Origin: Chitinophagaceae bacterium
Lineage (GTDB): Bacteria > Bacteroidota > Bacteroidia > Cytophagales > Cytophagaceae
DNA length: 64,000 nucleotides
Assembly (NCBI GenBank): GCA_028288365.1
Contig: JAQBNU010000068.1
Location: 36,264 to 100,263 of the forward strand
Direction of reading: 5' to 3'
A model generated the notes under the pieces. It worked only from the letters and a program-made list of their open reading frames with translations. It was not told the origin of the DNA and ran no database searches. Below, one piece after another: positions 53,967-62,818 of this stretch (its first letter is position 1; the number at the start of each line of letters is the position of its first letter). A program made the position numbers and the translations under genes.

Positions 53967-54881
53967 ATGGATATCGTAACAGGTGGTTTAGGTTTTATTG
54001 GGAATGAACTGATCAGACAGCTTCAACGGGCGGGAAGACAGGTGGCGATTGTCGACAATGAAAACAGGGTAGCGCCTCAGCTGGATGACATAGCTGAGGT
54101 ACCGCGTTACCGTGTCGACATTACGGATGTGCAGACGCTAGAAGAAGTGATGGCGTCACTCCAACCGGAACGTGTGTTTCATTTGGCAGCCATTCATTAT
54201 ATACCAGAGTGCAACGCTCAACCCGAGCGAACCTTACGCACCAATGTAGAAGGAACGTTATCTGTATTGAACGCAGCTGCTCGTAACCAGTGTAAACATT
54301 TTATCTTCGCCTCTACAGGTGCCGTATACCATGATGCACCGCAAGCGCTGACGGAAGGAGATTCGATTAAGCCCGTAGACATTTACGGTTGGAGCAAATG
54401 GTTTGCCGAAGAACTTTGTCGCTGGAAGTCGGGTAAGATGCCCGTTACGATCTGTCGTTTATTCAATAACATTGGCTTGCGAGAAACCAATGCGCATATT
54501 GTTCCGGAAATTATTCATCAATTGAAAAATGGAAACAGAACATTGCAATTGGGTAACATTGCTCCGATCAGAGATTATATTTCTACTCAGGATACCGCAC
54601 AGGCTTTCATTAGACTGGGTGACAGAGAACATACAGGATGTGAAACGTTTAATGTAGCCACTGGAAAAGGTGCGTCTGTAAAAGAATTGATTGATTGCAT
54701 GTCACTGATTCTTCAGGAAGAAATAAACGTAACAACGGATCCCTCCCGTTTTAGAGAAGCCGATAAAGCCGTACAACTGGCAGATATTTCAAAATTGAAA
54801 TCCACCTTGCACTGGGAGCCTGCATTGGAAATGAAAGAGGTGTTGGTTGAACTGATGAAATTTGAAGGACTGATTTCTTAA
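53967..54881 (+). CDS. NAD-dependent sugar epimerase/dehydratase
   Basis: From the ATG at 53967 the protein has 304 residues with NAD site TGGLGFIGNELIR, FASTGAVYHD, and YGWSKWFAEEL (YxxxK). It is of the UDP-glucose 4-epimerase-like extended SDR group; the substrate is not clear. A TTG at 53961 overlapping the preceding stop is less likely. It lies 24 bases before the next gene. Confidence 0.85.
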   Translation: MDIVTGGLGFIGNELIRQLQRAGRQVAIVDNENRVAPQLDDIAEVPRYRVDITDVQTLEEVMASLQPERVFHLAAIHYIPECNAQPERTLRTNVEGTLSVLNAAARNQCKHFIFASTGAVYHDAPQALTEGDSIKPVDIYGWSKWFAEELCRWKSGKMPVTICRLFNNIGLRETNAHIVPEIIHQLKNGNRTLQLGNIAPIRDYISTQDTAQAFIRLGDREHTGCETFNVATGKGASVKELIDCMSLILQEEINVTTDPSRFREADKAVQLADISKLKSTLHWEPALEMKEVLVELMKFEGLIS

Positions 54882-54905
54882 GCTCTGACACAAGAACATA
54901 CATCC

Positions 54906-56273
54906 ATGAGTAAAGGTACGGTACTGATTTTTGCATACGAATGTTATCCTTACAACAGGTTGGGATCTTCTATAGGTGCACAGCGTCCCTACCAGTTTGC
55001 CCGCAACCTGGCAGAGTTGGGCTGGAAAGTCATTGTGTTGTGTTGCGATCATACTCAGCGACGCACGCTTGATCCCAAAGAGCTGGAGCAAAATGTAAAC
55101 ACACTATTTCGGACACAACACGAAAGAATAAAAGAAGAGAATTTCTCCATCGTGGCTTTGCCTTCTCTCACGTTTCATAATTGGGTTGATCGCATTTGGT
55201 TTCATTCTGTTGAACAAGGTCCTGGTGGTACATACGTAGGAAAACCTTTTCCTTATTCCATCATCAGAAAAGTGGCAACGGTATACAATCAGTTGGTATA
55301 TGGTGATTACTCGATGTCCTGGAAGCCGGTAGCAGAAAGGTTTACAGAGCTCTTGTTAAAAGATAGTAAAGTCGATGTCATGATTGGCGAACATAGTCCT
55401 GATGCCGGCATTGTGCTTGCTGATGCGTTTTTCCGTCGGTACAACATACCATGGGTGGCAGATTTTAGAGATCCTATATTGTGGCCCTTTAAAGGATGGT
55501 TTAAAACATTATATAAACCAATAGTTAAGAAAATAGTGCGTTCAGCAAGCGCTACGATTAGTGTCAATTCCTACTGGACATCACTGGATCAATTGCTGTT
55601 TGATAAACCCGCGTATACCATTGTGAATGGCTACGATCATGAATTGTTTGCCAGCATACCAGCACATCTTTTCCCTGCTTTTACTGTTTCCTATTTCGGA
55701 TCGTATAATCCACAATTTCAGGACATACAACCTTCATTGGATGCCTTTGCAGCCTGGTTGAAAAAAAACAATTATCCTTCGGATGGCATTTTGTTTTACA
55801 GAGGACTTTCTGATCAGGAATTTTTAAAGTACTGTGAAATGGCAGGCATTCCTGCTGCGCATCTCGATGTAAAAGGATATGTGGAACGAAAGGAAACGAT
55901 CGCTTACATGAAGGGAAGTGCTGTCTTGCTGATCTATGCTGTTGCTTTGTATAAAGTCAAAAACATCTACGAAGAAAAAGGACTTTATCCCGGGAAAGTA
56001 TTTGAATACATCGGTGCAGGCACGCCTATTTTAGCCATCCCTTCTGATGAGGGTTTACTGGCTTCTTTGATTCACGATCAGAAAAAAGGACGCTCTACTT
56101 CATCTCCCGAAGAAGCAGTATTATTCCTGCAAGAAGAATATCAAAAATGGAAAAATAATGAACCAGCCAAACGATCTGCCGCAACAGATATAGGTCTTTA
56201 TTCCAGGCAGGTTCAGGCTGCACAGCTGAACCTTATATTAACAGAGATCAGAGATCTGAAATCAGAGATCTGA
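54906..56273 (+). CDS. GT-B glycosyltransferase (GT4-like)
   Basis: The 455-residue protein has a GT-B-like layout. VLIFAYECYPYNRLGSSIGA is at the N-terminus, WVADFRDPILWPFKGWFK about residue 185, then VSYFGSYNPQFQDIQP at the donor-domain start and KVFEYIGAGTPILAIPSDE with the catalytic-region Glu. The last residues (ILTEIRDLKSEI) lie within a short nucleotide repeat that continues past the stop. Confidence 0.82.
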   Translation: MSKGTVLIFAYECYPYNRLGSSIGAQRPYQFARNLAELGWKVIVLCCDHTQRRTLDPKELEQNVNTLFRTQHERIKEENFSIVALPSLTFHNWVDRIWFHSVEQGPGGTYVGKPFPYSIIRKVATVYNQLVYGDYSMSWKPVAERFTELLLKDSKVDVMIGEHSPDAGIVLADAFFRRYNIPWVADFRDPILWPFKGWFKTLYKPIVKKIVRSASATISVNSYWTSLDQLLFDKPAYTIVNGYDHELFASIPAHLFPAFTVSYFGSYNPQFQDIQPSLDAFAAWLKKNNYPSDGILFYRGLSDQEFLKYCEMAGIPAAHLDVKGYVERKETIAYMKGSAVLLIYAVALYKVKNIYEEKGLYPGKVFEYIGAGTPILAIPSDEGLLASLIHDQKKGRSTSSPEEAVLFLQEEYQKWKNNEPAKRSAATDIGLYSRQVQAAQLNLILTEIRDLKSEI

Positions 56274-56321
56274 TCATCTGTTTTTTTTATTTTGATCTCT
56301 CATCTCTGAATTCTGATCTCT
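56243..56321. repeat. AGAGATCAGA-type direct and inverted repeats at the gene end
   Basis: AGAGATCAGA at 56243 recurs nearby as CAGAGATCTGA, and TCTGATCTCT at 56312-56321 is its reverse complement, so an imperfect hairpin forms over the stop codon at 56271-56273. A run of eight T (56281-56288) lies in its loop. It may stop transcription before the next gene. Confidence 0.55.
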
Positions 56322-56372
56322 CCTTTATAAGAAGTTTTACGTATATTTATAGGTAAATAGTATGCTCATAAC

Positions 56373-58235
56373 ATGTGCGGTATAGCCTTTATTATTGGTG
56401 GAGAGAAAAAGACAGCATTTGATTTTGCTGAGCGTGCCAATCGTTTGTTGCAGCATCGTGGCCCTGACGGCCAGGGAATTTTTCAGGATGAATACATCAC
56501 TTTAGCACATAGAAGACTTGCTATCATAGATCTCAGTGATGCCGGTGCGCAACCCATGCACAGCAGTGACCAGCGTTATGTCATTGTGCACAATGGTGAA
56601 ATATACAATCACCGCGAATTAAGAACACAATTTCTTCCAGATACCCGTTTTGCCGGACACTCCGATACTGAAACATTATTGGCTTTATACGCTCAGCTCG
56701 GCGAAACCATGCTCCAGCATTTAGTGGGCATGTGGGCTTTCGCTATTTGGGATACCGTGAAACAAACCGTTTTTATTTCACGCGACAGGTATGGACAGAA
56801 GCCGCTCTATTATAGAAAAGCGACTGATGGCACCTTGCGCTTTGCCAGTGAAATCAAGCCCTTGCTGGAAGAAGGAGAACGTCCGTCGATGAATGAAACA
56901 GCTGTGGTGGAATACCTTGCTTTAGGTAATTATGGTCATTTAGGTCCACATACATTTTTTAAAGAGATCTTTCAATTCAAACCAGGACACTATGCCACGA
57001 TCGGGGTAAATGAAAAAGACTTTCATGAAACAGCCTATTGGTCTTTGCCATTTGTAAGAGAACAGGATAAAGTACCGTTTGATGAACAACAACAAGATAA
57101 ATTAAAAGTGATCATAGAGGAAGCCGTACGCAGCCAACTCTTATCTGACGTTACTGTGGGGGCCACACTTTCTGGAGGCATTGATTCTTCTATCGTCGTG
57201 GGTGCGATGTCCATGTCAACAGATAACATCATTCCTGTATTCACCGCACAAAGCAAAGGCAGTAAATGGGATGAATCAGTCTACGTACGTGCAGTAGAAA
57301 CGAAGTGGGGAAGTGATAAGGTCAACGTACACTGGAAAGAATTAAATAACACACAGCTCTCTCTGAGTCTGCCGCATTATATTGCGGTGCAAGAAGAACC
57401 CTTTGGCGATCCTTCCATCATGGCACATGGATTTCTAATGGACATGGCAAAAGAAAACAAAGTCAAAGTAGTATTGGGAGGACAAGGTGCAGACGAATTA
57501 TTCTTTGGATACGGAAGTTTGATTTCTCCTTTGCTTAGTCAAGGTCTTCGCAGAGGAAAATTATTTTGGGTGAAAAATAATTTAAACAAAATGAATCTTC
57601 CTCTATCAGAAATAGGAAGAGTATTGTTAAGTGCTTTCGCTCCTAAACTAGAACAGGCATTCAGAAAAAGATCACGTCGCAAGAGACGAAGTTTTATAGC
57701 GCAGAAGGTATTGAGCAAAGTAGATGATCGACTGGTGCAACTGGCTAAGCCATCGGACTTCTACAGTGTGTGGAATGAATCGGTATACGGTGTACATCTT
57801 CCACATCTTGTTCATTACGATGATCGCAATGGCATGTCGCATTCTATTGAAGGACGTATGCCTTTTTTAGACCATCGCATTGCCGAGCATGTGGCGCACA
57901 TTCAATCACATACTTTTTTAATGGATGGCAAAAGTAAAAGCATTTTGCGCATGGCCTGCTCTTCACTTATCCCACAGAAGATTTTAGAAAGAAGAGATAA
58001 AATCGGTTTCTATACACCGCTTCATGACATGTTGAAGAATGATATTTCATGGATCGAAAATACACTTTGTTCTTTTAAAGACATCGATACATTCATTGTG
58101 ACAGAAGTCTGGAAAGAAGACGTTGCTTTTTATAAAGGCGAAGGGGAATCAATGGAAAGAGCATTGAGGCTTTGGAGGATCTTGTCTTTTGTAGTTTGGG
58201 TCAATACATTTCATATCCATACAGATCAGGTATGA
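56373..58235 (+). CDS. Asparagine-synthase-like glutamine amidotransferase 2
   Basis: The 620-residue protein has MCGI at the N-terminus with Cys2, LLQHRGPDGQGI, HNGEIYNHREL and the PP-loop SGGIDSS near residue 266. The HYDDRNGMSHSIEGRMPFLD stretch is the common C-terminal signature of AsnB-like enzymes. It is the second of three in this locus. Confidence 0.93.
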   Translation: MCGIAFIIGGEKKTAFDFAERANRLLQHRGPDGQGIFQDEYITLAHRRLAIIDLSDAGAQPMHSSDQRYVIVHNGEIYNHRELRTQFLPDTRFAGHSDTETLLALYAQLGETMLQHLVGMWAFAIWDTVKQTVFISRDRYGQKPLYYRKATDGTLRFASEIKPLLEEGERPSMNETAVVEYLALGNYGHLGPHTFFKEIFQFKPGHYATIGVNEKDFHETAYWSLPFVREQDKVPFDEQQQDKLKVIIEEAVRSQLLSDVTVGATLSGGIDSSIVVGAMSMSTDNIIPVFTAQSKGSKWDESVYVRAVETKWGSDKVNVHWKELNNTQLSLSLPHYIAVQEEPFGDPSIMAHGFLMDMAKENKVKVVLGGQGADELFFGYGSLISPLLSQGLRRGKLFWVKNNLNKMNLPLSEIGRVLLSAFAPKLEQAFRKRSRRKRRSFIAQKVLSKVDDRLVQLAKPSDFYSVWNESVYGVHLPHLVHYDDRNGMSHSIEGRMPFLDHRIAEHVAHIQSHTFLMDGKSKSILRMACSSLIPQKILERRDKIGFYTPLHDMLKNDISWIENTLCSFKDIDTFIVTEVWKEDVAFYKGEGESMERALRLWRILSFVVWVNTFHIHTDQV

Positions 58236-58269
58236 TGAGAATAATGAAAATAAAACCTAACTTCAATCA

Positions 58270-59661
58270 GTGACACCGTATACTAAACCATATTATTTTC
58301 TTTACTCTTTACCGATCGCTTTGTGGGGGTATTTTAATGACCTGCCACTTGCCATTGTTTTAGGAGAAGTGTTTTTTGCCTTGTTATGTATCTATACCGA
58401 TTACAGTAAAGGGTCGAAAGAAATTAATTTCATTACAGTTTATTCTGTTTTTACGTTGGTGTATTGCTACGGTAATTATAAAGTAATCAGCAGCATTGGC
58501 ACGCCGGATGAATTACTCTACGATTACTACCTGATCAAGGAAAATATGGCGGAAGGATTGTTTTTTACTTACCTCGCCAATGTATCCTGTGTATTGGGCT
58601 TTTATTATTACATGACAAAAATTAAAAAGCCCATCGGTCCTATTTACACAATGAACATTGAGCTCAAAAAGAAACAGATTAATTACATCAATAACATTGT
58701 TACCGCGATCAATGTCATCATGCTGGCGGGTAATGTTCCTTATGCTACTATCTTTCCTTTTCTTATCACCGCTTTATTTTTTCTGACCCGTTACGCATTC
58801 AAGAATGATGACAAGTGGCTCATCAGCATGTGTATCACGAATACTTTTATCTTATCTATCAACGGACTGTTGTTTGATTACCTGCGTATGTCTACCATTG
58901 GTCCGTCCATTGCTTTTGTGATCGCGGCTTTTTTTGGTAAGGAAACAATTGAAGGGTTATTCAAAAAAACAATGTATCCTATTTATGGATTATTGATTGC
59001 TACGGTATTGATCTTTTCTTTTATGGGAAAGATTAGAAACAAAGTATCTGGTTATGAAAAGCTGACTAGTGTAGTAGAAGAGTTGAATAAAACGATACTC
59101 GAAGAAAATGTTGAGATAGAAGATGAAACAGGAGAAGAGGAAGAAAGCTTTGAAGCAAGAGTAAGTAATATCAATCAGACGACTCAGGTCGTGAGAGTGG
59201 TGGAGGAAGATGGCTTTTATCATGGAGAGAGTATGGCTTACCTGAGTTATGCTTTTATCCCCAGAGCGCTATGGAAAGATAAACCGGTTATCGCACAAGG
59301 CGTCTGGTTTGCCTTGCGCATTGGTAAAGCTTATGTACACGAAGGCGGAGCGGCCAATAACTCCATCAATATGACATCAGCAGGGGAGCTTTACCTCAAC
59401 TTTGGTCTGGCGGGTGTCATCGTCGGTATGTTCATCATTGGAGGTTTAGCCGCTTACATGTGGCTGATATCGGGCTTTGCTGACAGTGCCAACAATGTTT
59501 TAGGAGGAATGTTCGGTTTGTATTTGTTTTACCTCGCTACCTCTACATTTGGTGTCGATTTGCAATTTCTGGTGACTATGATTTCTTATTTTTGCCTGTT
59601 CGAATTGGCCAATTACCTGTATCTTTATTTTTACAAAAGCCAAGTAAAAAACAATGAGTAA
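58270..59661 (+). CDS. Wzy-like polysaccharide polymerase
   Basis: The 463-residue protein has about twelve membrane helices. Near the C-terminus SYAFIPRALWKDKPVIAQG is followed by SAGELYLNFGLAGVIVGMF, typical of oligosaccharide repeat-unit polymerases. A long loop around residues 270-325 is strongly acidic (EIEDETGEEEESFEAR). The start is a GTG; no ATG is near. It overlaps the next gene by 8 bases. Confidence 0.85.
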   Translation: MTPYTKPYYFLYSLPIALWGYFNDLPLAIVLGEVFFALLCIYTDYSKGSKEINFITVYSVFTLVYCYGNYKVISSIGTPDELLYDYYLIKENMAEGLFFTYLANVSCVLGFYYYMTKIKKPIGPIYTMNIELKKKQINYINNIVTAINVIMLAGNVPYATIFPFLITALFFLTRYAFKNDDKWLISMCITNTFILSINGLLFDYLRMSTIGPSIAFVIAAFFGKETIEGLFKKTMYPIYGLLIATVLIFSFMGKIRNKVSGYEKLTSVVEELNKTILEENVEIEDETGEEEESFEARVSNINQTTQVVRVVEEDGFYHGESMAYLSYAFIPRALWKDKPVIAQGVWFALRIGKAYVHEGGAANNSINMTSAGELYLNFGLAGVIVGMFIIGGLAAYMWLISGFADSANNVLGGMFGLYLFYLATSTFGVDLQFLVTMISYFCLFELANYLYLYFYKSQVKNNE

Positions 59662-60700
59662 AATACTTTGTGTCGGTCCACAATGGAGAGGAAGCAATGC
59701 CGCAGCATTGTTTAAAGCCTTTTCGCGCCTGGGTTATATGGTGGATGTAGTGGATGAAAATTACTACATTAACCTCAGCAATAAAATGTGGTTGACCAAA
59801 GTAATCGACAACGTGTTCTTTCGCCAGCACAGCCTGGAATTTAACAAGGCCATTGTCGACGCAGCAGAGTTGGTAAAACCTGACTTGATTTTGGTATACA
59901 AAGGAGCTTTCGTATGGCCCGCTACGCTGCATCAATTAAAAAAAATCGCACCGATCGTCAATATGTATCCTGACGTGAGTTTCAGGACACATGGGAAATA
60001 CCTTCCGCAAACATTACCACTTTATGATTGGATCTTCACGACCAAAACATTTGGATTGGAGGATATGAAAAATCAACTGCGCATCAGTAGGGCTTCTTTT
60101 GTTCCCCACGGTTTTGATCCTGACATTCATCATCCGGGTCTTCTCGATGAAAAAATAAAAAAAGAATTAGCCTGTGATGTTTCTTTTATCGGTACACATT
60201 CTTTACGAAAAGAAAATTATTTATCCGCTCTACAAGCAGCTATTCCAGAGCTAAACCTGAAGATCTGGGGAAATGGATGGTCAAGATCTACTGCCTCCAA
60301 TTTAACATTGGCTATACAACACAAAGAAGTATTGGGAGATGTATATGCTTTAGCCATTCAATCTTCTAAAATAAACCTGGGTATATTATCGGAAAAAGTA
60401 GGTGGTGCTTCAAGCGGTGATTTGATTACGTCACGTACGTTTCATATTCCTGCATCCGGCGGATTCATGCTGCATCAGCGTACGGAAGAATCGGTTTTGT
60501 ATTATGAAGAAGGGAAAGAAGCAGCGTTTTTTGATGGACAAGAAGAACTCATTGAAAAAGTGAAATACTACCTGAACCACGAAGCAGAAAGAGCAGAGGT
60601 ACTGCAACAAGGAAGACAAAGAGCTTTAGCGGAACATTCCATTGATCAGCGCGCGCAAACCATCCTTCAACACTTGAAAGGTCTCTCTTTATTGGCTTAA
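59654..60700 (+). CDS. CgeB-like glycosyltransferase
   Basis: The 348-residue protein has a Rossmann-like N-terminus (SKILCVGPQWRGSNAAALFK) and ends with the CgeB/GT1_2 donor region: TSRTFHIPASGGFMLHQRTE, then KVKYYLNHEAERAEVLQQGR. It is a GT-B enzyme of unknown specificity. It overlaps the polymerase gene by 8 bases. Confidence 0.88.
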   Translation: MSKILCVGPQWRGSNAAALFKAFSRLGYMVDVVDENYYINLSNKMWLTKVIDNVFFRQHSLEFNKAIVDAAELVKPDLILVYKGAFVWPATLHQLKKIAPIVNMYPDVSFRTHGKYLPQTLPLYDWIFTTKTFGLEDMKNQLRISRASFVPHGFDPDIHHPGLLDEKIKKELACDVSFIGTHSLRKENYLSALQAAIPELNLKIWGNGWSRSTASNLTLAIQHKEVLGDVYALAIQSSKINLGILSEKVGGASSGDLITSRTFHIPASGGFMLHQRTEESVLYYEEGKEAAFFDGQEELIEKVKYYLNHEAERAEVLQQGRQRALAEHSIDQRAQTILQHLKGLSLLA

Positions 60701-60706
60701 GATAAA

Positions 60707-61690
60707 ATGAAAGTTACGTATTACTTCAGGTCGCAACGAAAAGGAGTGTTCAGCATTGAAGTGCTGTTTGCCAGAATCATTGCGGCGTTGGGGAATAAAG
60801 TGATTTCTCAAAAAATATACGTAAATCTTCGTAACGTTTTCACGACGTGGTGGAGCGTCCTTTTTCAATCGACCGATGTACACCACATCACTGGCGATAT
60901 CAATTATGTGGCATTGGGTCTGAAAGGAAAAAAAACAATACTCACTGTTCATGACATCGGACATTATGCATTGACGCTGCAAGGTTGGAAGAAAACAGTA
61001 TATAAAAAACTATGGCTGGACTGGCCACTGAAAAAGGTAGCATGCATCACGACGGTATCGGAATTTTCCAGACAACAATTGATCACAACGTTTCGCTTGG
61101 ATCCTGCAAAAATTAAAGTGGTGTATAATCCTTTTCCTACGCACTATTACCGCAGCGATAAAGAAGTATTATCTCCCGTCCCTAAAATTTTGCAGATTGG
61201 CTCAGGCACGCATAAAAATTTGAGTCGCTTAATGGAAGCCGTAAAAGGAATATCCTGTGAACTGCTGTTGGTACGTAGCTATGATGAAGGTATTGACTGT
61301 ACATTGAAAGAAATGGGAATCGCCTGCAACTGGTATTTTAATCTCGCTGACGAAGAAATATATGCATTGTATGTAAAAAGCGATTTGGTATTCTTTGCTT
61401 CTACCTATGAAGGATTTGGTATGCCTATCGTTGAAGCGCAAGCGACAGGTAGAGCCGTCATTACGTCTAACTTAGCTTCTATGGCTGAAGTAGGAGGAGA
61501 AGGTGTGTACCTTGTTGATCCGTATAATGTAGAAGAAATCAGACAAGCCATTGTGACATTGTGCACCGATCATACTTACAGAAGAACATTGATCGAAAAA
61601 GGATTTCAAAATAGATGCCGTTTTGAATCTTCTGTCATCGCACAGCAATACCTGGATTTGTATCATCATGTACTCAAAAAAAATCAATGA
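60707..61690 (+). CDS. Glycosyltransferase family 4
   Basis: The 327-residue protein has TVHDIGHYALTLQGWKK and ITTVSEFSRQQLITTF in the N-terminal domain, then KILQIGSGTHKNLSRLMEA and FFASTYEGFGMPIVEAQATG in the donor domain. It is shorter than the neighbours. Its last codons overlap or abut the next gene. Confidence 0.92.
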   Translation: MKVTYYFRSQRKGVFSIEVLFARIIAALGNKVISQKIYVNLRNVFTTWWSVLFQSTDVHHITGDINYVALGLKGKKTILTVHDIGHYALTLQGWKKTVYKKLWLDWPLKKVACITTVSEFSRQQLITTFRLDPAKIKVVYNPFPTHYYRSDKEVLSPVPKILQIGSGTHKNLSRLMEAVKGISCELLLVRSYDEGIDCTLKEMGIACNWYFNLADEEIYALYVKSDLVFFASTYEGFGMPIVEAQATGRAVITSNLASMAEVGGEGVYLVDPYNVEEIRQAIVTLCTDHTYRRTLIEKGFQNRCRFESSVIAQQYLDLYHHVLKKNQ

Positions 61691-61691
61691 T

Positions 61692-62813
61692 ATGGTATTG
61701 GGTATAGAAGCATCAAATATTTTGGCAGGTGGAGGAATCGTTCATTTAAAAGAATTATTGGGAAACGCTAAACCTCGTGATCATGATTTTGAACAGGTCA
61801 TTGTGTGGGCTCCGCAAACAACACTCGATCAATTGCCGGAAAGAGATTGGTTGCAAAAGCAAACTCATCCATGGTTGAACAAATCTATTGTCTTTCGTTT
61901 GTTGTGGTTGAAATTTATTTTTCCCTCTGTTGCAAAAAAAACGATTGATGTACTTTTTTCTCCAGGAGCAAATGCAGTCAATTTTTTTCCTTTAGTTACC
62001 ATGTGTCAAAATTTATTGCCTTTCGATGCTGCGGAAAATAAATTGTATGGATTATCCTGGATGCGCATTCGTTTATTTCTTTTGAAGTATACACAACTAA
62101 AAGTATTTAAACAGGCACAGGGAATTATTTTTTTGACACCCAGTAGTCTTCGTTATATTCCAAAAAGATTGAACATTGAAAATAAGGCACACGTGATTCC
62201 TCATGGCATTAATTCCGTGTTTTATCATGACACTTCGCTCAAAAGATTGAATATTCCGATCAAGTTGTTATATGTCTCGATTGTTGACGTATACAAACAT
62301 CAATCGATCGTAGCAGATGCTGCGCTGAATTTGATTCAAAAGGGCTACAACCTCCAATTGACGTTGGTTGGAGGCCAGTATGCACCAGCAATGAAGAAGT
62401 TAAATAAAGTGTTAACCTTACATGCAGACCTGGCTCATAAAATAACTTACAAGCAAACTGTACCGTATGAAGAGTTGGCAGCTATATACCGAGCAGCAGA
62501 TATCTTTGTATTTGCTTCAAGTTGTGAAACATTTAGTCTAGTTTTACTAGAAGCGATGTCTTCTGGATTGCCAATAGCCTGTTCAGAAAGAGATACATTG
62601 AAAGATACACTGGGTGATGCTGGTGTTTATTTTGATCCCTACAACAAAGAATCCATAATGATAGCCATTGAAAATTTGATCAACGATAATGAGTTAAGAA
62701 TAAGCTTGAGTAGTAAAGCATATACGAAAGCTTTAACTTATTCATGGTCTCAATGCGCAGATCGCACTTTTCAATACTTATCAAAAATAGCAAAAGAAAA
62801 TAGCAACAGTTAG
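61692..62813 (+). CDS. Glycosyltransferase family 4
   Basis: The start MVLGIEASNILAGGGIVHL is the conserved N-terminus of this group, so I chose the ATG at 61692, one base after the previous stop; an ATG at 61668 would overlap that gene. The 373-residue protein has IPIKLLYVSIVDVYKHQSIV and FVFASSCETFSLVLLEAMSS in the donor domain. Confidence 0.9.
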   Translation: MVLGIEASNILAGGGIVHLKELLGNAKPRDHDFEQVIVWAPQTTLDQLPERDWLQKQTHPWLNKSIVFRLLWLKFIFPSVAKKTIDVLFSPGANAVNFFPLVTMCQNLLPFDAAENKLYGLSWMRIRLFLLKYTQLKVFKQAQGIIFLTPSSLRYIPKRLNIENKAHVIPHGINSVFYHDTSLKRLNIPIKLLYVSIVDVYKHQSIVADAALNLIQKGYNLQLTLVGGQYAPAMKKLNKVLTLHADLAHKITYKQTVPYEELAAIYRAADIFVFASSCETFSLVLLEAMSSGLPIACSERDTLKDTLGDAGVYFDPYNKESIMIAIENLINDNELRISLSSKAYTKALTYSWSQCADRTFQYLSKIAKENSNS

Positions 62814-62818
62814 CTGAT

